A stretch of DNA of 64,000 nucleotides from Aquibium sp. ELW1220 (GTDB taxonomy: Bacteria > Pseudomonadota > Alphaproteobacteria > Rhizobiales > Rhizobiaceae), in NCBI RefSeq assembly GCF_030398385.1, contig NZ_JAOAOQ010000022.1, forward strand, positions 1 through 64,000, written 5' to 3'. Both the position numbers and the translations under genes were made by a program. The notes under the pieces were generated by a model. That model saw only the letters and a list, made by a program, of their open reading frames with translations. It did no database searches and had not been told where the DNA came from. This document shows positions 53,064 to 62,790 of the stretch, piece after piece (within the stretch, counting starts at the first letter, position 1; every line of letters begins with the position of its first letter).

Positions 53064-54343
53064 CAGTAGCCGAGCCTCTCGGGCAACCAGGTGACGAGGC
53101 CGGGGAAGACCATGCACAGCACGAGCACCGCGTACATGGTGGCGATGAAGGGCCAGCTCTCGCGGACCAGTTCGCCCATCTTCACGCCGGTGATGCCGCA
53201 GACGACGAACAGGACCACGCCGACCGGCGGGGTGAGCATGCCGATGACGAGGTTCAGGACGAACAGGAAGCCGAAATGCAGCGGGTCGAGCCCGTACTGC
53301 ATGGCGATCGGGTGGAACAGCGGCACGAGCATGATGTAGGCCGCGTTCGATTCCAGGAACATGCCGACGACCAGCAGCATGACCGCGATCAGGCACAGGA
53401 ACAGGAACGGGTCATCGGTCAGCCCCTGCAGCAGCCCGGCGAGCTTCATCGGCAGCAGGTCGATCGTGAACAGGAACGTCACGGTGGAGGCGAAGGCGAT
53501 CATGGCGCCCACCATCGCCGAGGTCTTCGCCGCACCCAGCAGCACCTCTGGCAGGTGACCGAGTTCCAGCTTGCGGGTGACGAAGAAGCCGAGGAAGAGC
53601 GCGTAGCAGACGCCCACCGCCGCGCCCTCGGTCGGCGTGAAGATACCGCCGACGATTCCGCCGATGACGATCACCGGCATCAGGAACACGACGAAGCTGC
53701 GCCTCGTCTGGTGCAGGATGTTCGCGAGCGAGACCGGCGTGCCGGCGAGCGGATAGTCCCGCTTCCAGGCGATGAACCAGCACAACACCATGAAGCTCAC
53801 GAAGAGGATCAGCCCCGGCACCACGCCCGACATGAACATCCCGCCGACCGAGACGCTGGACCCCGCCATGAAGGCGTAGACGATCATGGCGCCCGACGGC
53901 GGAATGATGGGGCCGAGATTGGCCGCGGCCGCGACGATGCCGGTCGAGAAGCCGAGGCCGTATTGCTGGCGCAGCGACGGGACCAGGGTGGACGAAAGCG
54001 CGGAGGCGTCGGCGACCGCGGCACCCGAGACCGAGGCGAGGCCGGCGCCCGACAGGATGGTGACCTGCGCCAGCCCGCCGCGGACCCGGCCGATGAAGGC
54101 ATTCGCGAACTCCACCAGCCGCTCCATGATGCCGCCCTTGAGCATGAGCTCGCCCGCGATCATGAACAGCGGGATCGACATCAGCGGGAAGGAGTTGACG
54201 GCGTTGAGAAGGCGCGGCGCCAGCACGGCCGCATCGAAACCTGCCAGCCACAGGCCCGCAAGCGCGGAGACGCCGAGCGAGAACGCCAGCGGCATGCCGA
54301 GGAAGGCGAGCACCAGGAACAGGACGATGACGAAGAGGCTCAT
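53063..54343 (-). CDS. TRAP transporter large permease (DctM)
   Basis: The 426-residue integral membrane protein has the DctM pattern of about 12 helices: FLGMPLAFSLGVSALAGLW, SIPLFMIAGELMLKGGIMERL, then LSGAGLASVSGAAVADASAL and LTPPVGVVLFVVCGITGVKM. It couples solute import to the sodium gradient with the small permease and the periplasmic binding protein. Overlaps dctQ by four bases. Confidence 0.92.
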   Translation of the reverse strand: MSLFVIVLFLVLAFLGMPLAFSLGVSALAGLWLAGFDAAVLAPRLLNAVNSFPLMSIPLFMIAGELMLKGGIMERLVEFANAFIGRVRGGLAQVTILSGAGLASVSGAAVADASALSSTLVPSLRQQYGLGFSTGIVAAAANLGPIIPPSGAMIVYAFMAGSSVSVGGMFMSGVVPGLILFVSFMVLCWFIAWKRDYPLAGTPVSLANILHQTRRSFVVFLMPVIVIGGIVGGIFTPTEGAAVGVCYALFLGFFVTRKLELGHLPEVLLGAAKTSAMVGAMIAFASTVTFLFTIDLLPMKLAGLLQGLTDDPFLFLCLIAVMLLVVGMFLESNAAYIMLVPLFHPIAMQYGLDPLHFGFLFVLNLVIGMLTPPVGVVLFVVCGITGVKMGELVRESWPFIATMYAVLVLCMVFPGLVTWLPERLGY

Positions 54344-54825
54344 GGGCCGGTGACCTGCGGGGACAAGGCGAGACGGGCGAGATGCAGCGCCGCATGCAGC
54401 GAGCCCGCGATGATGGGGAAGAAGAAGACGCTCGAGGTGACGTCGATCGAGCCGAGCCGTTCCGACCAGGTGGCGGACGCCACGCCGATCGAGATCCAGA
54501 ACACCACCGCCATCATCATCGCGGCGAGCGCGCTGGTCAGCCTGGCGACCAGACGGCGCAGCCGCACCGGCAGGCGCGACACGAGGAGTTCGATGCCGAC
54601 ATGCGTGCCGTCGCGGATGCCGAGCGGGATCGCCAGGAAGATCGTCCAGACGAAGGCGATCCGGCTCACCTCGTCGGCCCAGTCAAAGGACCCGTTGAAG
54701 ACGTAGCGCATGACGACCTGGGCCGCGACGACGACGACCATGAGCGCTGCGCCCGCCATGACGACGAGACGCGCGCCGGAATCGGCGCGCGTCAGGATCG
54801 AGGCGAGGATGCGATCGATGGCCAT
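54340..54825 (-). CDS. TRAP transporter small permease (DctQ)
   Basis: A 161-residue four-helix membrane protein. VVVAAQVVMRYVFNGSFDWADEVSRIAFVW (about 33-62) with the RYVF and EE/DE residues, and GTHVGIELLVSRLP, are typical of DctQ. It lies three bases after the binding-protein gene and four bases into dctM. Confidence 0.88.
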   Translation of the reverse strand: MAIDRILASILTRADSGARLVVMAGAALMVVVVAAQVVMRYVFNGSFDWADEVSRIAFVWTIFLAIPLGIRDGTHVGIELLVSRLPVRLRRLVARLTSALAAMMMAVVFWISIGVASATWSERLGSIDVTSSVFFFPIIAGSLHAALHLARLALSPQVTGP

Positions 54826-54828
54826 CGC

Positions 54829-55821
54829 CTACATGCCGAGCTTCGCGGTCTCGGCGTCGAGCAGCTTCACCAGCTCCGGATCGAGCCGGGCCTTGGTTTC
54901 GGCCGCGACGCCGGCGGTCTTCTCGCGCAGGGCGGCGGCGAGTTCGGGCGAGACTTCGGTGAACGCCATGCCCTTGCCGACCAGCGTCGCCAGCCCTGCG
55001 GCGTCCTGTTCTGCCGCCAGTTCGCGCTGGTAGGCGACGGCGGTCGCCATCGCCTCGCGGACCATCGCCTGCTTGCTGGCGTCGAGGCCGTCGAACCACT
55101 TCTTGTTGGCCGCCACGGAGATGAAGTCGAAGAAGTGCCCGGTGTTGGAGATGTTCTTCTGGACCTCGGCGTATCCGGCGACATTGATGATGGCGAAGGG
55201 GTTCTCCTGGCCGTCGATGACGTTCTGTTCCAGCGCCGAATAGAGTTCCTTCACGTCCATGGCCACCGGGTTGGCGCCGAGCGCGCGGAAGGTGGCGAGG
55301 TGAGTCTCGTTGGGCTGGAGGCGGATCTTGAGGCCGGCGATGTCGTCGATCGTCCGGATCGGACGGACGTTGTTGGTCAGGTGGCGGAAGCCGAGCTCCA
55401 TGTAGCCCATTGAGGTCATGCCCTCTTTGGCCAGCTTGGCGTCGAGTGCGGCGCCGACCGGGCCGTCGACGATGGCGAAGGCCTGCTCGCGGCTCTGGAA
55501 CTGGAACGGAAGCCCGACGACCTCGAGCTCCGGCACTGTGCGGGTGAGGTAGGCGGTGCCGACCCACATCAGCTCGATGGCACCGATCTTGACCGCCTGC
55601 ACGTTCGCGGCCGCCCCGCCGAGCTGCTGGGCGGGGAAGACGTTGACGTCGATCTCGCCGCCCGACAGGCGCTCGAGCTCCGCCTCGAACTTCGCCATCG
55701 CCAGGGACGAGGCGTGTTCGGCGGCGAAATTGCCGGCGACGCGGATGAGATCCTTCGCGTCGGCGGCGGCGACCGAAAGGGCGATGGCAGATGAAGCGAT
55801 GAGCGGCAGAAGGGCTTTCAT
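54829..55821 (-). CDS. TRAP transporter substrate-binding protein (DctP)
   Basis: From 55821 the 330 residues begin with a Sec signal (MKALLPLIASSAIALSVAAADA). GGEIDVNVFPAQQLGGAAANVQAV, LKIRLQPNETHLATFRALGANPV and DGQENPFAIINVAGYAEVQK follow, the DctP signatures including the Arg that pairs with a carboxylate. The ligand is probably an organic acid. A neighbouring OHCU-decarboxylase-like gene suggests a purine-ring breakdown product. Confidence 0.9.
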   Translation of the reverse strand: MKALLPLIASSAIALSVAAADAKDLIRVAGNFAAEHASSLAMAKFEAELERLSGGEIDVNVFPAQQLGGAAANVQAVKIGAIELMWVGTAYLTRTVPELEVVGLPFQFQSREQAFAIVDGPVGAALDAKLAKEGMTSMGYMELGFRHLTNNVRPIRTIDDIAGLKIRLQPNETHLATFRALGANPVAMDVKELYSALEQNVIDGQENPFAIINVAGYAEVQKNISNTGHFFDFISVAANKKWFDGLDASKQAMVREAMATAVAYQRELAAEQDAAGLATLVGKGMAFTEVSPELAAALREKTAGVAAETKARLDPELVKLLDAETAKLGM

Positions 55822-55825
55822 GGCA

Positions 55826-56383
55826 TTACTCCAGGGTTGCGGCGGCGGGATGGGCTTGGACGTCCGAACCCGGCCCGAAGGCGCGGGCGGTGCGGGCGCG
55901 GATGACGGAGGCGATTTCGGCCAGGGTGGCGGCGTGTTCCTCGGATGGCGCGGCGGCGAGACGGCGCTCGAACGCCTCAAACAGCGAGGGCAGATCGCCG
56001 AACCGATGCAGGGCGACGATGAAGGGATGGCCAAAACGCTCGCGGTAGCGGCGGTTGAGGTCGGCCAGACGCCGCGCATCGGCCGTCCGCAGGGACAGCA
56101 GGCCGAGCCGGTGCTGCTCGCCCGTCGATGCCTCGGTCATGCGGCCTTCGGCGGCTTCGCGCCCGGCGAGCTCCGGATGGGCGTCGAAAAGGGCTCGCTG
56201 GCGCCCGGCACCCGCTGCGACGATCGCGGCGACGAGCGCAGCCGACAGCGCGCCCTCGTCGGCGAACGGCCGCGCATCGACGGCGAGATCCACCACCCAG
56301 GGCGAGCATTCGACGAGCGGCTCCATCAGGGCGATCGCCTGGTCGCGGGATGCGGCGTTGAGGATGTCGATGGCTGCGGTCAT
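55826..56383 (-). CDS. OHCU decarboxylase-like protein
   Basis: The 185 residues match the 2-oxo-4-hydroxy-4-carboxy-5-ureidoimidazoline decarboxylase family: EPLVECSPWVVDLAV, FDAHPELAGREAAEGRMTEAS with the catalytic-His region, EQHRLGLLSLRTADARRLADLNRRYRERFGHPFIVAL and a C-terminal helix with EIASVIRART. In urate breakdown this enzyme converts OHCU to (S)-allantoin. No urate oxidase or hydroxyisourate hydrolase gene is near. It is the first gene of the TRAP operon, four bases before dctP. Confidence 0.85.
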   Translation of the reverse strand: MTAAIDILNAASRDQAIALMEPLVECSPWVVDLAVDARPFADEGALSAALVAAIVAAGAGRQRALFDAHPELAGREAAEGRMTEASTGEQHRLGLLSLRTADARRLADLNRRYRERFGHPFIVALHRFGDLPSLFEAFERRLAAAPSEEHAATLAEIASVIRARTARAFGPGSDVQAHPAAATLE

Positions 56384-56449
56384 TCGCCCGTTCGTCCGGC
56401 TTGTCGGTCTCAGGCAAGCTATCTGGAGGGCGACATTGCAATCCATGAC

Positions 56450-56461
56450 ATTATCGACAAT
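56450..56461. promoter_or_regulatory. Candidate LysR operator upstream of the TRAP operon
   Basis: ATTATCGACAAT is a near-perfect dyad in the A+T-rich gap between the divergent LysR gene and the TRAP operon. It fits the T-N11-A idea of LysR sites only loosely. The gap 56384-56481 holds no gene. Confidence 0.35.
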
Positions 56462-56481
56462 TCTCCATACTGATTTTTCGA

Positions 56482-57432
56482 ATGGTTCCCATGGCGCTTC
56501 ACCTCGTGCCCCGCAGCCTTCAGTACGTCGAGGCGGTCGCCGAACACGGCTCGATCCAGGCGGCCTCCCGCGCCGTCGGCATCGCCGCCTCGGCGATCGA
56601 CCGGCAGATCAAGCTGCTGGAGGCACGCCTCGGCGTGCAGCTGTTCGATCGCTTGACGACGGGCATGTCGCTGTCGCCGGTGGGCGAGATGTTCATCGTG
56701 CTGGCGCGCCGCTGGAAGGCCGACGAGAACCGCATCTGGTCCGACGTCAAGCAGATGCAGGGCGTCGATCTCGGCCACATCAGGCTGGTCACCATGGACA
56801 GCCTGGTCAACAGCCTGCTGCCGCGGTTCCTGCAGCACGTCGCCAGCGTCTATCCCAAGGTGCGCATCGACGTGGAGATCGCGACGCCGGACGACGCGGT
56901 GGCGGTGCTCGATGCCGGCGAAGCCGACGTCGCGCTCGCCTTTAACCTGCGTCCGCAGCGCGACGTCCACGTGATGTGGAGCGAGGAGCTGCCGCTGCTG
57001 TGCGTCATGGCGCCGGGACATCCGCTGGCCGTCCAGAAGGAGGTTCGCCTGTCGCAGGTCCGTGAGCATCCGATCGCGGTGCAGAGCCCCGCGCTGGCCA
57101 TCCGGCGCATCCTGGAGGCGCGGCACGGCTGGATGTTTTCAGGCGACCGGCCGCCGGTGGTGACGAACTCGCTGCAGCTTTTGAAGCAACTGGTCGTCGC
57201 CGGCACCCATGTGGCGCTCACCTCCGAGTTGGACACGGCGCAGGAACTGCTGGAGGGCCGGCTCGTGGCGGTTCCGGTCAAGGGCGACAACGTCATGCCG
57301 CAGAGCATTTCCCTGGTGATCAGCTCCCGCCGCACGCTTCCGCGCATCGCCACCCGCGTGGCCGATCTCCTGGCAAAGGACGTCGCCGACACCCTGGCGC
57401 GCGTGAGGGCTAGGCGGGGAGAGGAGCGGTAG
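56482..57432 (+). CDS. LysR-family transcriptional regulator
   Basis: A 316-residue regulator with an N-terminal winged helix-turn-helix (about 10-65, LQYVEAVAEHGSIQAASRAV then AIDRQIKLLEARLGVQLFDR) and a LysR substrate-binding domain (about 95-300). The ATG at 56491 (MALHLV) is an alternative start. It is divergent from the OHCU/TRAP operon and probably controls it, with the transported compound or a product as co-inducer. Confidence 0.9.
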   Translation: MVPMALHLVPRSLQYVEAVAEHGSIQAASRAVGIAASAIDRQIKLLEARLGVQLFDRLTTGMSLSPVGEMFIVLARRWKADENRIWSDVKQMQGVDLGHIRLVTMDSLVNSLLPRFLQHVASVYPKVRIDVEIATPDDAVAVLDAGEADVALAFNLRPQRDVHVMWSEELPLLCVMAPGHPLAVQKEVRLSQVREHPIAVQSPALAIRRILEARHGWMFSGDRPPVVTNSLQLLKQLVVAGTHVALTSELDTAQELLEGRLVAVPVKGDNVMPQSISLVISSRRTLPRIATRVADLLAKDVADTLARVRARRGEER

Positions 57433-57521
57433 GGAGGGTATCGGAAGCCGGCCAGCGATGCTGGTCAAAGCCTATGGATCGACACGGACGTCCCGATAAA
57501 GCGACGGGGGATTCTTCCGCT

Positions 57522-58712
57522 TCACCATGCCGGGGCCTGCGGACTGATCTCTTCCTGTTCGTGCGAAAGTCCACGACCAGCGATGAACGAGGCCAGTTCG
57601 GCGACAGCGCTGCTCGTCATATCCGCCGCAAACTCCGCCCCCACCTGGACCGGCCGCCCATGGCGGCGAAGCAGTTCGACCGTCATCAAGTGGGGACGAA
57701 GCGAAACACCGACGCTGGCGAGGTGGGTTTCGAGGTGGCGGAATATTCGAATGCCTCCCGGATCCATGTCGCCCCAGTGGAACGTCGGCACCCGGGCCTC
57801 GGCCGCCAGCCTCGTGATCGTCGCGAGCGTGGGACGAGAGGGGAAGCCGCCCGCGTAGACGACGAGGGCGCGTCCGGGCCGCGCGGCCTCGCGGACATGG
57901 CGGACGAACGACGTGAAATTCTCGATCGTCAGGATGTAGTCGGGCCTGGACAGGAGACCGATCCCGCTTGCGCAGTCGGTCGGTATCCCGACATAGGGCA
58001 TCGCCGGAAAGGGCAGTCCGTCCAGCGATATGTCGCCGTGCAGAAGGATCGGCTGCGGCAGGCGCCGGATGCCGGCGCCGGCGAGCAGTTCTTCCGGATC
58101 GAGGCGGGACTGGTCCGCCATGCCCCCGAACATCCTCCCCATCGCGAAGGCGACCTGCCGGACATTCCTCTCCAGCGCCTTGCTGTCGCCGACCGCCAGC
58201 CGCGAGAACGTCCGGAAATCCTGCTCCCCCTGCGGATCGCCCGACAGGCGGGCATGCACCGCCATGGCGAGGCTGATGACGTCTCGAAGCGTTCGCCCGT
58301 CGCCGCTGCGGATTCCGATGTGGGATACGCCGCGCGCCCAGGCCGCGACGGCGTCGTCGACCAGGCCGACGGCGCCGGCCGGCAGCCCCGGCCGCGACCG
58401 CAATTCCGATACGGACTCCCGCGCGAGTTCGGCGGACGGTCGCCGGTCGACCTTCCGATAGAGCACGCCGGCATCCTTCAGCCGGACACCGGTGACCCGA
58501 CGCTCCGTCTTCGGGCCGGCTCGGATCAGCTCGATGCCGCCTTCCCGCTCCAGCGCCGAAAGCTCCTCGTCGAAGCCGTCCCGCAGATCCACGGTGGAGA
58601 AGCCGCCATCGTCGATCGCGGCCGTCAGGTTCTTTGCCATGGGCAAGCGTTCGTGCCGCGCAAGCAGATCGTCGATGAGCGACGCGATGGTCGAGAAGCC
58701 GCGCCGGCTCAT
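57522..58712 (-). CDS. jetD: Wadjet system protein JetD (Toprim-like nuclease subunit)
   Basis: The 396-residue protein has the JetD layout of an N-terminal winged-helix-containing arm domain (DUF3322) and a C-terminal Toprim-like domain (DUF2220). Toprim residues are Glu264 in LTIENFTSF and Asp315/Asp317 in FHWGDMDPGG. In studied Wadjet systems JetD cuts circular plasmids after loop extrusion by the JetABC SMC complex stalls. It overlaps jetC by four bases and is the last gene of the operon. Confidence 0.92.
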   Translation of the reverse strand: MSRRGFSTIASLIDDLLARHERLPMAKNLTAAIDDGGFSTVDLRDGFDEELSALEREGGIELIRAGPKTERRVTGVRLKDAGVLYRKVDRRPSAELARESVSELRSRPGLPAGAVGLVDDAVAAWARGVSHIGIRSGDGRTLRDVISLAMAVHARLSGDPQGEQDFRTFSRLAVGDSKALERNVRQVAFAMGRMFGGMADQSRLDPEELLAGAGIRRLPQPILLHGDISLDGLPFPAMPYVGIPTDCASGIGLLSRPDYILTIENFTSFVRHVREAARPGRALVVYAGGFPSRPTLATITRLAAEARVPTFHWGDMDPGGIRIFRHLETHLASVGVSLRPHLMTVELLRRHGRPVQVGAEFAADMTSSAVAELASFIAGRGLSHEQEEISPQAPAW

Positions 58713-61700
58713 TCGGCAGCGCTCGCCTCGAAGCCGAGGCGCTGTGCGAGTTCCGCGTCGGTCGCGTGCTGCGGATTGGCCGCGCGCATCTCGTCGCGGA
58801 CGCGGTCCTTGATCCGGATGGACTCGGCGAGCGACACGTCGCCGCTGCGGAACACGTCGATGATGCAGTCGAGATTTTCGTAGACCACCGCGCGCTTCTC
58901 GGTCGGCGCGGCGATGACGACCTGAAGACCGATCTCGCGGTAGAAATCGAGCAGCGTCCGCTGATTGGGGCCGTCCATCTTGCTGAAGGCCTCGTCGAAA
59001 ACGGCAAGCCCTATACCGAGATCGGTCGGAGTCGCCGCCTGGCGAACGCCGTGATAGGCGCTGGCGAGAGCGGCGCCGATGACGACATAGAACGGCACCT
59101 GCCGCTCGGCACCGCTTGCCACACCGCGCCGGCGGTCGAAACTCGTCGTCCGGCCGGTGCCGACGTCGCGCAGCCTGAGATCGTACGAGAAATAGCGGCG
59201 ATAATCCTCATACACGCTGAAATCGACGCTTTCGTCGACGAGCAGCCGTTCGATCTGCCGGAGCGCCCGCTCGTGCCGCTCGTCCCGCGGCGCGGCCCAG
59301 CCGAACAGGGAGTCCAGCATGTGCTCGTCGGCTTCGCTGCTGCGGGCGAATTCATAGAGATCTTCGAACTCCGGTTTGACGGTCTCCTTCAGACTGTAGA
59401 CCTCGCCGTGGAGGGGCCTTGCCCGCAGCGCCGCCGACAGCTTCTCCATTTCCACCTGAAGCTGCCCGAAGCGGCTGTTCAACTCATGGATGAAGGTCGT
59501 CTTGAAGAGGCGCGACACCCGGTCCGCTGCCTCGTCGGCACGCTCGCGGTAGCGGATGAGTTCGTTGTCCTCCAGCATCGCGATGCCGTCCGACACCCAT
59601 GGCCGGACCGTCGCGATGATCGGCGCGTCCGCGTAGCCCTCGAGCGCGTCGGGGAAGTCGATGGCATAGCGTCCGAGGGCCGCGCGGATCGCATGGCCGA
59701 GTTCGCGGTGTTCCTGCATCGCTTCGAGCGCCGCCTTCGCCATGTCCGCGGCGATGCGGGCGGGGGTCCTCTCCGGATGGCTTCTGTAGCGCTCACGCAG
59801 GGATCGCAGCCGTGCCGCGGAGGTTACCAGGCTGCGGAACTGCCGGCGGCGATGGGAAAGGCAGAGGTAGGAGCCGACGCTCTGCTCTCCCGCGCCCAGC
59901 CGCGCCTTGACCTCCTCGACCGTCGACCTGAGCGACCCGCGGCTTTCGAACAGTTCGCTGCGGGATGCGTCGAGACTGTTCAGCAGGGCCTGCGACCGCT
60001 TTTCCGCGTCGAGCAGTTCAGGGTCGACCTGCGCCGATATCCGGGCGAGCCGTCGCCGTGCCTCCGCACGCCTGTCGGCCAGATCCCCCAGCGCAACGGC
60101 GAGCGCTTCCAGCCCGTCCTTCGGGTCGACGGGTCTGGCGCAGTCCTCGAGCCGGCGGATTACGTCTTCGAAAAAGCGCTGCTTTTCGAGATGGATCGCG
60201 AGAAGCGGCGCGCGCTGGTCGACCCTCTCCCGCAGCGCGATCTCCATCAGCGGCGCCGCAGCCCGGCCGATCTTCAAGCCGTCCGGACGCCGCATCTCGG
60301 TGATCAGGCCGTCATAATAGGCGCCATCCGCCATCACGGCGCGGCCGCCGGACAGGAGCTCGTCCTGGTTTTCCGCCAGCCGGACATTGCCCAAGCGGAA
60401 GACCACGAAGGCCATGGCGAGCGGATCGTCGCTGCGGATCATCGAGGCCAGGGTGCCGGGCTCGGGCACCGTGGACCGCGACTGCAGCTTGCGGGTGTTG
60501 ACGACACGGCATCCCGGATAGGCGTCGCGCCCGTGCCGCAGGATCTCGGTCGCACGGTAGGCGTGGTCCGGATCGACGATGACGGCTTCGCGGTCGCGCG
60601 TCAGCAGCGCCTCGAGCACTTTGCGCCATCTCTCGTCAACGACGTCGGCGACCTCGCAGAGCGTGCGCGGTGTCATGCCCTCGCGGCGCAGGGCGTCCAT
60701 CAGCCTCGTCGTCGCCGGATTGAGGGTGACGCGGCCCTGCCGGGCGCTGGCGAGTTGGCGGCGATCCTCGTCGTTCTCGGCCTCGAGCTTCCCGACCCAG
60801 CGGATGGAGTCATTCCGATGCTCGATCGTCTTCGCCATCCGGGCGGTCGCCGCCTCGGCCACCGCGCGCAGCAGTTGGTCCATCGTGCCCGGGTCGCGCG
60901 GCCAGTCGGGCGGTGCGAGATCGCGGCTGGCCTCCGCGACGCGCTCCAGCGCGCGAAACAGGTCGCCCGGATTGATGATGCCGAGCCTGTCGCGCAGGTC
61001 GAGGAGCTGGACCGCACGCGCGGCGGCGAGGTGCCGCTGCTTCAGCCGCTCCATGACGTCGGCATGGTCACGCTCCAGGCCCCGGATCTCCTGTTCGACG
61101 ATGGCGCGCTGCCCCTGCGCGCCGGTCGCGGCAAGCTGGCGCCGAACGGATTCCAGCGCTTCCGTTTCGCGCCCGATCTCCGCGTTCACCCGCTCGATCT
61201 CGTCTGCGACATCGCGGAGGTCACGCGCCTTCGCGCGATGCTCCCCGAGATTCGCCAGAAGCCGGCCCAGCCCTTCGACCAGCAAGGCGGTCTTCTCGAT
61301 CGCGCGGCAGTCGAGTTCCTCGGCGAGGAGCCGGTCGTACTCGTCGATCTGGGTCCGCAGCGTGCGCAGCGCCTCCAGGCGCCGGTTGAGATCGGCGATG
61401 GTCTTCTGGATCTCGCGGTAGCGGCGGATCGACTCCCGCAGTTCGGCGATGTCGATCGGCCTGGGCTCGAGCAGATAGCGGTGCACGAACTGCTCGACGG
61501 ACGACAGATCGGTGAAGGAGAGTGCGGCGACGAAGGTGCGGACGAAACGGTCCGGGTCGGACGGTGCCCGGCGGGTGAACAGCGCGCGCATGTATTCGCG
61601 GATGAAGGTCCGGGGGTCGTCGGGCGTCAGCAGCTGGCCGCCGGCATCGCTGCAGGCCTGGCCGAGCCGTCGGCGCAGCACGGACCATTCGCTCGGCCGG

Positions 61701-62143
61701 AGCGAAGCGTCACTTCCCTCGAGCAGCATAGACGTGTCGAGACCGACACCCTCCGCAACGAATCGCCCCACCACCTCCGTCTGCTGTCCGCGGGCGGCTT
61801 CGACGGACAGGCCCAGGCTGACCGGCTTGCGCCGCCCCTCCGGATGTTCGAAGACGAGCGCGATGTGGCTTCTGGCCTGGGTGCGCAGGACGACGTCCTC
61901 GCTCAGTTGGCCGAGACAATAGCTCTCGAGCGTGCGCTCCGACCGGCCGCCGCCCTCGCCCGCCGACCGGTTGAAACGGTAGAGACGGGCCGAGCCGCCC
62001 GCCATGATCGCCTGGATCAGATCGATGATCGTGGACTTGCCGGACCGGTTCTGGCCGAGGATGGCGGCATCGCCGACGAGATCGAGGTCGGCCCGCACCA
62101 TCATGTGCCAGTTCACCAGGACGATGCGCCGCAGTTCCATCAT
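58709..62143 (-). CDS. jetC: Wadjet system protein JetC (SMC-like ATPase)
   Basis: The 1144-residue SMC/MukB-like ATPase starts MMELRRIVLVNWHMMVRADL. Walker A is GQNRSGKST (30-38). Two long coiled-coil arms run about 215-480 and 650-930, a hinge-like section lies near the middle, and the C-terminal head has ASGAERQVPF (signature) and LAVFDEAFSKMD (Walker B). It extrudes DNA loops with JetA and JetB. It overlaps jetB by four bases. Length is normal for the family. Confidence 0.94.
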   Translation of the reverse strand: MMELRRIVLVNWHMMVRADLDLVGDAAILGQNRSGKSTIIDLIQAIMAGGSARLYRFNRSAGEGGGRSERTLESYCLGQLSEDVVLRTQARSHIALVFEHPEGRRKPVSLGLSVEAARGQQTEVVGRFVAEGVGLDTSMLLEGSDASLRPSEWSVLRRRLGQACSDAGGQLLTPDDPRTFIREYMRALFTRRAPSDPDRFVRTFVAALSFTDLSSVEQFVHRYLLEPRPIDIAELRESIRRYREIQKTIADLNRRLEALRTLRTQIDEYDRLLAEELDCRAIEKTALLVEGLGRLLANLGEHRAKARDLRDVADEIERVNAEIGRETEALESVRRQLAATGAQGQRAIVEQEIRGLERDHADVMERLKQRHLAAARAVQLLDLRDRLGIINPGDLFRALERVAEASRDLAPPDWPRDPGTMDQLLRAVAEAATARMAKTIEHRNDSIRWVGKLEAENDEDRRQLASARQGRVTLNPATTRLMDALRREGMTPRTLCEVADVVDERWRKVLEALLTRDREAVIVDPDHAYRATEILRHGRDAYPGCRVVNTRKLQSRSTVPEPGTLASMIRSDDPLAMAFVVFRLGNVRLAENQDELLSGGRAVMADGAYYDGLITEMRRPDGLKIGRAAAPLMEIALRERVDQRAPLLAIHLEKQRFFEDVIRRLEDCARPVDPKDGLEALAVALGDLADRRAEARRRLARISAQVDPELLDAEKRSQALLNSLDASRSELFESRGSLRSTVEEVKARLGAGEQSVGSYLCLSHRRRQFRSLVTSAARLRSLRERYRSHPERTPARIAADMAKAALEAMQEHRELGHAIRAALGRYAIDFPDALEGYADAPIIATVRPWVSDGIAMLEDNELIRYRERADEAADRVSRLFKTTFIHELNSRFGQLQVEMEKLSAALRARPLHGEVYSLKETVKPEFEDLYEFARSSEADEHMLDSLFGWAAPRDERHERALRQIERLLVDESVDFSVYEDYRRYFSYDLRLRDVGTGRTTSFDRRRGVASGAERQVPFYVVIGAALASAYHGVRQAATPTDLGIGLAVFDEAFSKMDGPNQRTLLDFYREIGLQVVIAAPTEKRAVVYENLDCIIDVFRSGDVSLAESIRIKDRVRDEMRAANPQHATDAELAQRLGFEASAAE

Positions 62144-62790
62144 CGCCCGTCTCCCACCGGGACCTGTGCGTCCGCGTCCGGCGCCCCGGCGACCGGGCGC
62201 GACACGATCTCCTCGAGCGAGGCCACGAAATCGTCGCCGGCGACGCTGGTGACGAGCGCGCGGATGTCGAGATCCATGTCCTGCGCGTCGACGTCGAACT
62301 CTCCGAGGCGCACGATCGCCTTGCGTTCGAGCATCCGCAGCACGTCGCGGAACGCGCTCGCGGCAAGCGCGGCGCGCCGGCTGCCGGCGACGATCCCCTC
62401 ATAGGCCGCATAGGCCTCGTTGAGCGTCGTGCGGACCGTTCCGTTGGCGTGGATTTCGCCGAGCTGCAGCGCCTCTTCCCAGAGCCGCCGCATGACCAGA
62501 AGGACGATCGTCTCGTCGATGCGCAGACGCGGCAGCGAAATGCGCTCGACATCCGGCAGGATACCGGCCCAGCCTTCGGTCTCGCGGTGGACGACACGAT
62601 AGCCGGCCACGTCGAAATAGGCCTCGACGAGCTTCGCCAGTTCCGGGCGATGGAGCGTCTCCAGGAGCGTCGCGGCCCCACGGTCCTCCACATGCACGAA
62701 CTGATGCCGCAACAGATGCGCGATAAGCTGCGTGACGCGCTGGAAGCCGCGCTCGTTGGAGCTTTCGAGGGCGTCGAACTCAATCAGCAT
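62140..62790 (-). CDS. jetB: Wadjet system protein JetB (DUF4194, kite-like)
   Basis: From the ATG at 62790 (GAGG six bases upstream) the 216 residues are MLIEFDALESSNERGFQRVT..., then LLRHQFVHVEDRGAATLLET, YFDVAGYRVVHRETEGWAGI and LRIDETIVLLVMRRLWEEAL. These are winged-helix features of the DUF4194/MukE-like family that bridges JetA and JetC. It overlaps jetA by 11 bases. A further in-frame ATG at 62820 would lie inside jetA and is less likely. Confidence 0.88.
   Translation of the reverse strand: MLIEFDALESSNERGFQRVTQLIAHLLRHQFVHVEDRGAATLLETLHRPELAKLVEAYFDVAGYRVVHRETEGWAGILPDVERISLPRLRIDETIVLLVMRRLWEEALQLGEIHANGTVRTTLNEAYAAYEGIVAGSRRAALAASAFRDVLRMLERKAIVRLGEFDVDAQDMDLDIRALVTSVAGDDFVASLEEIVSRPVAGAPDADAQVPVGDGR

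Noticed and set aside
58766-62404. 1212-codon plus-strand frame opposite jetC
   Set aside because: Antisense shadow of a well supported SMC gene, with no family features of its own.
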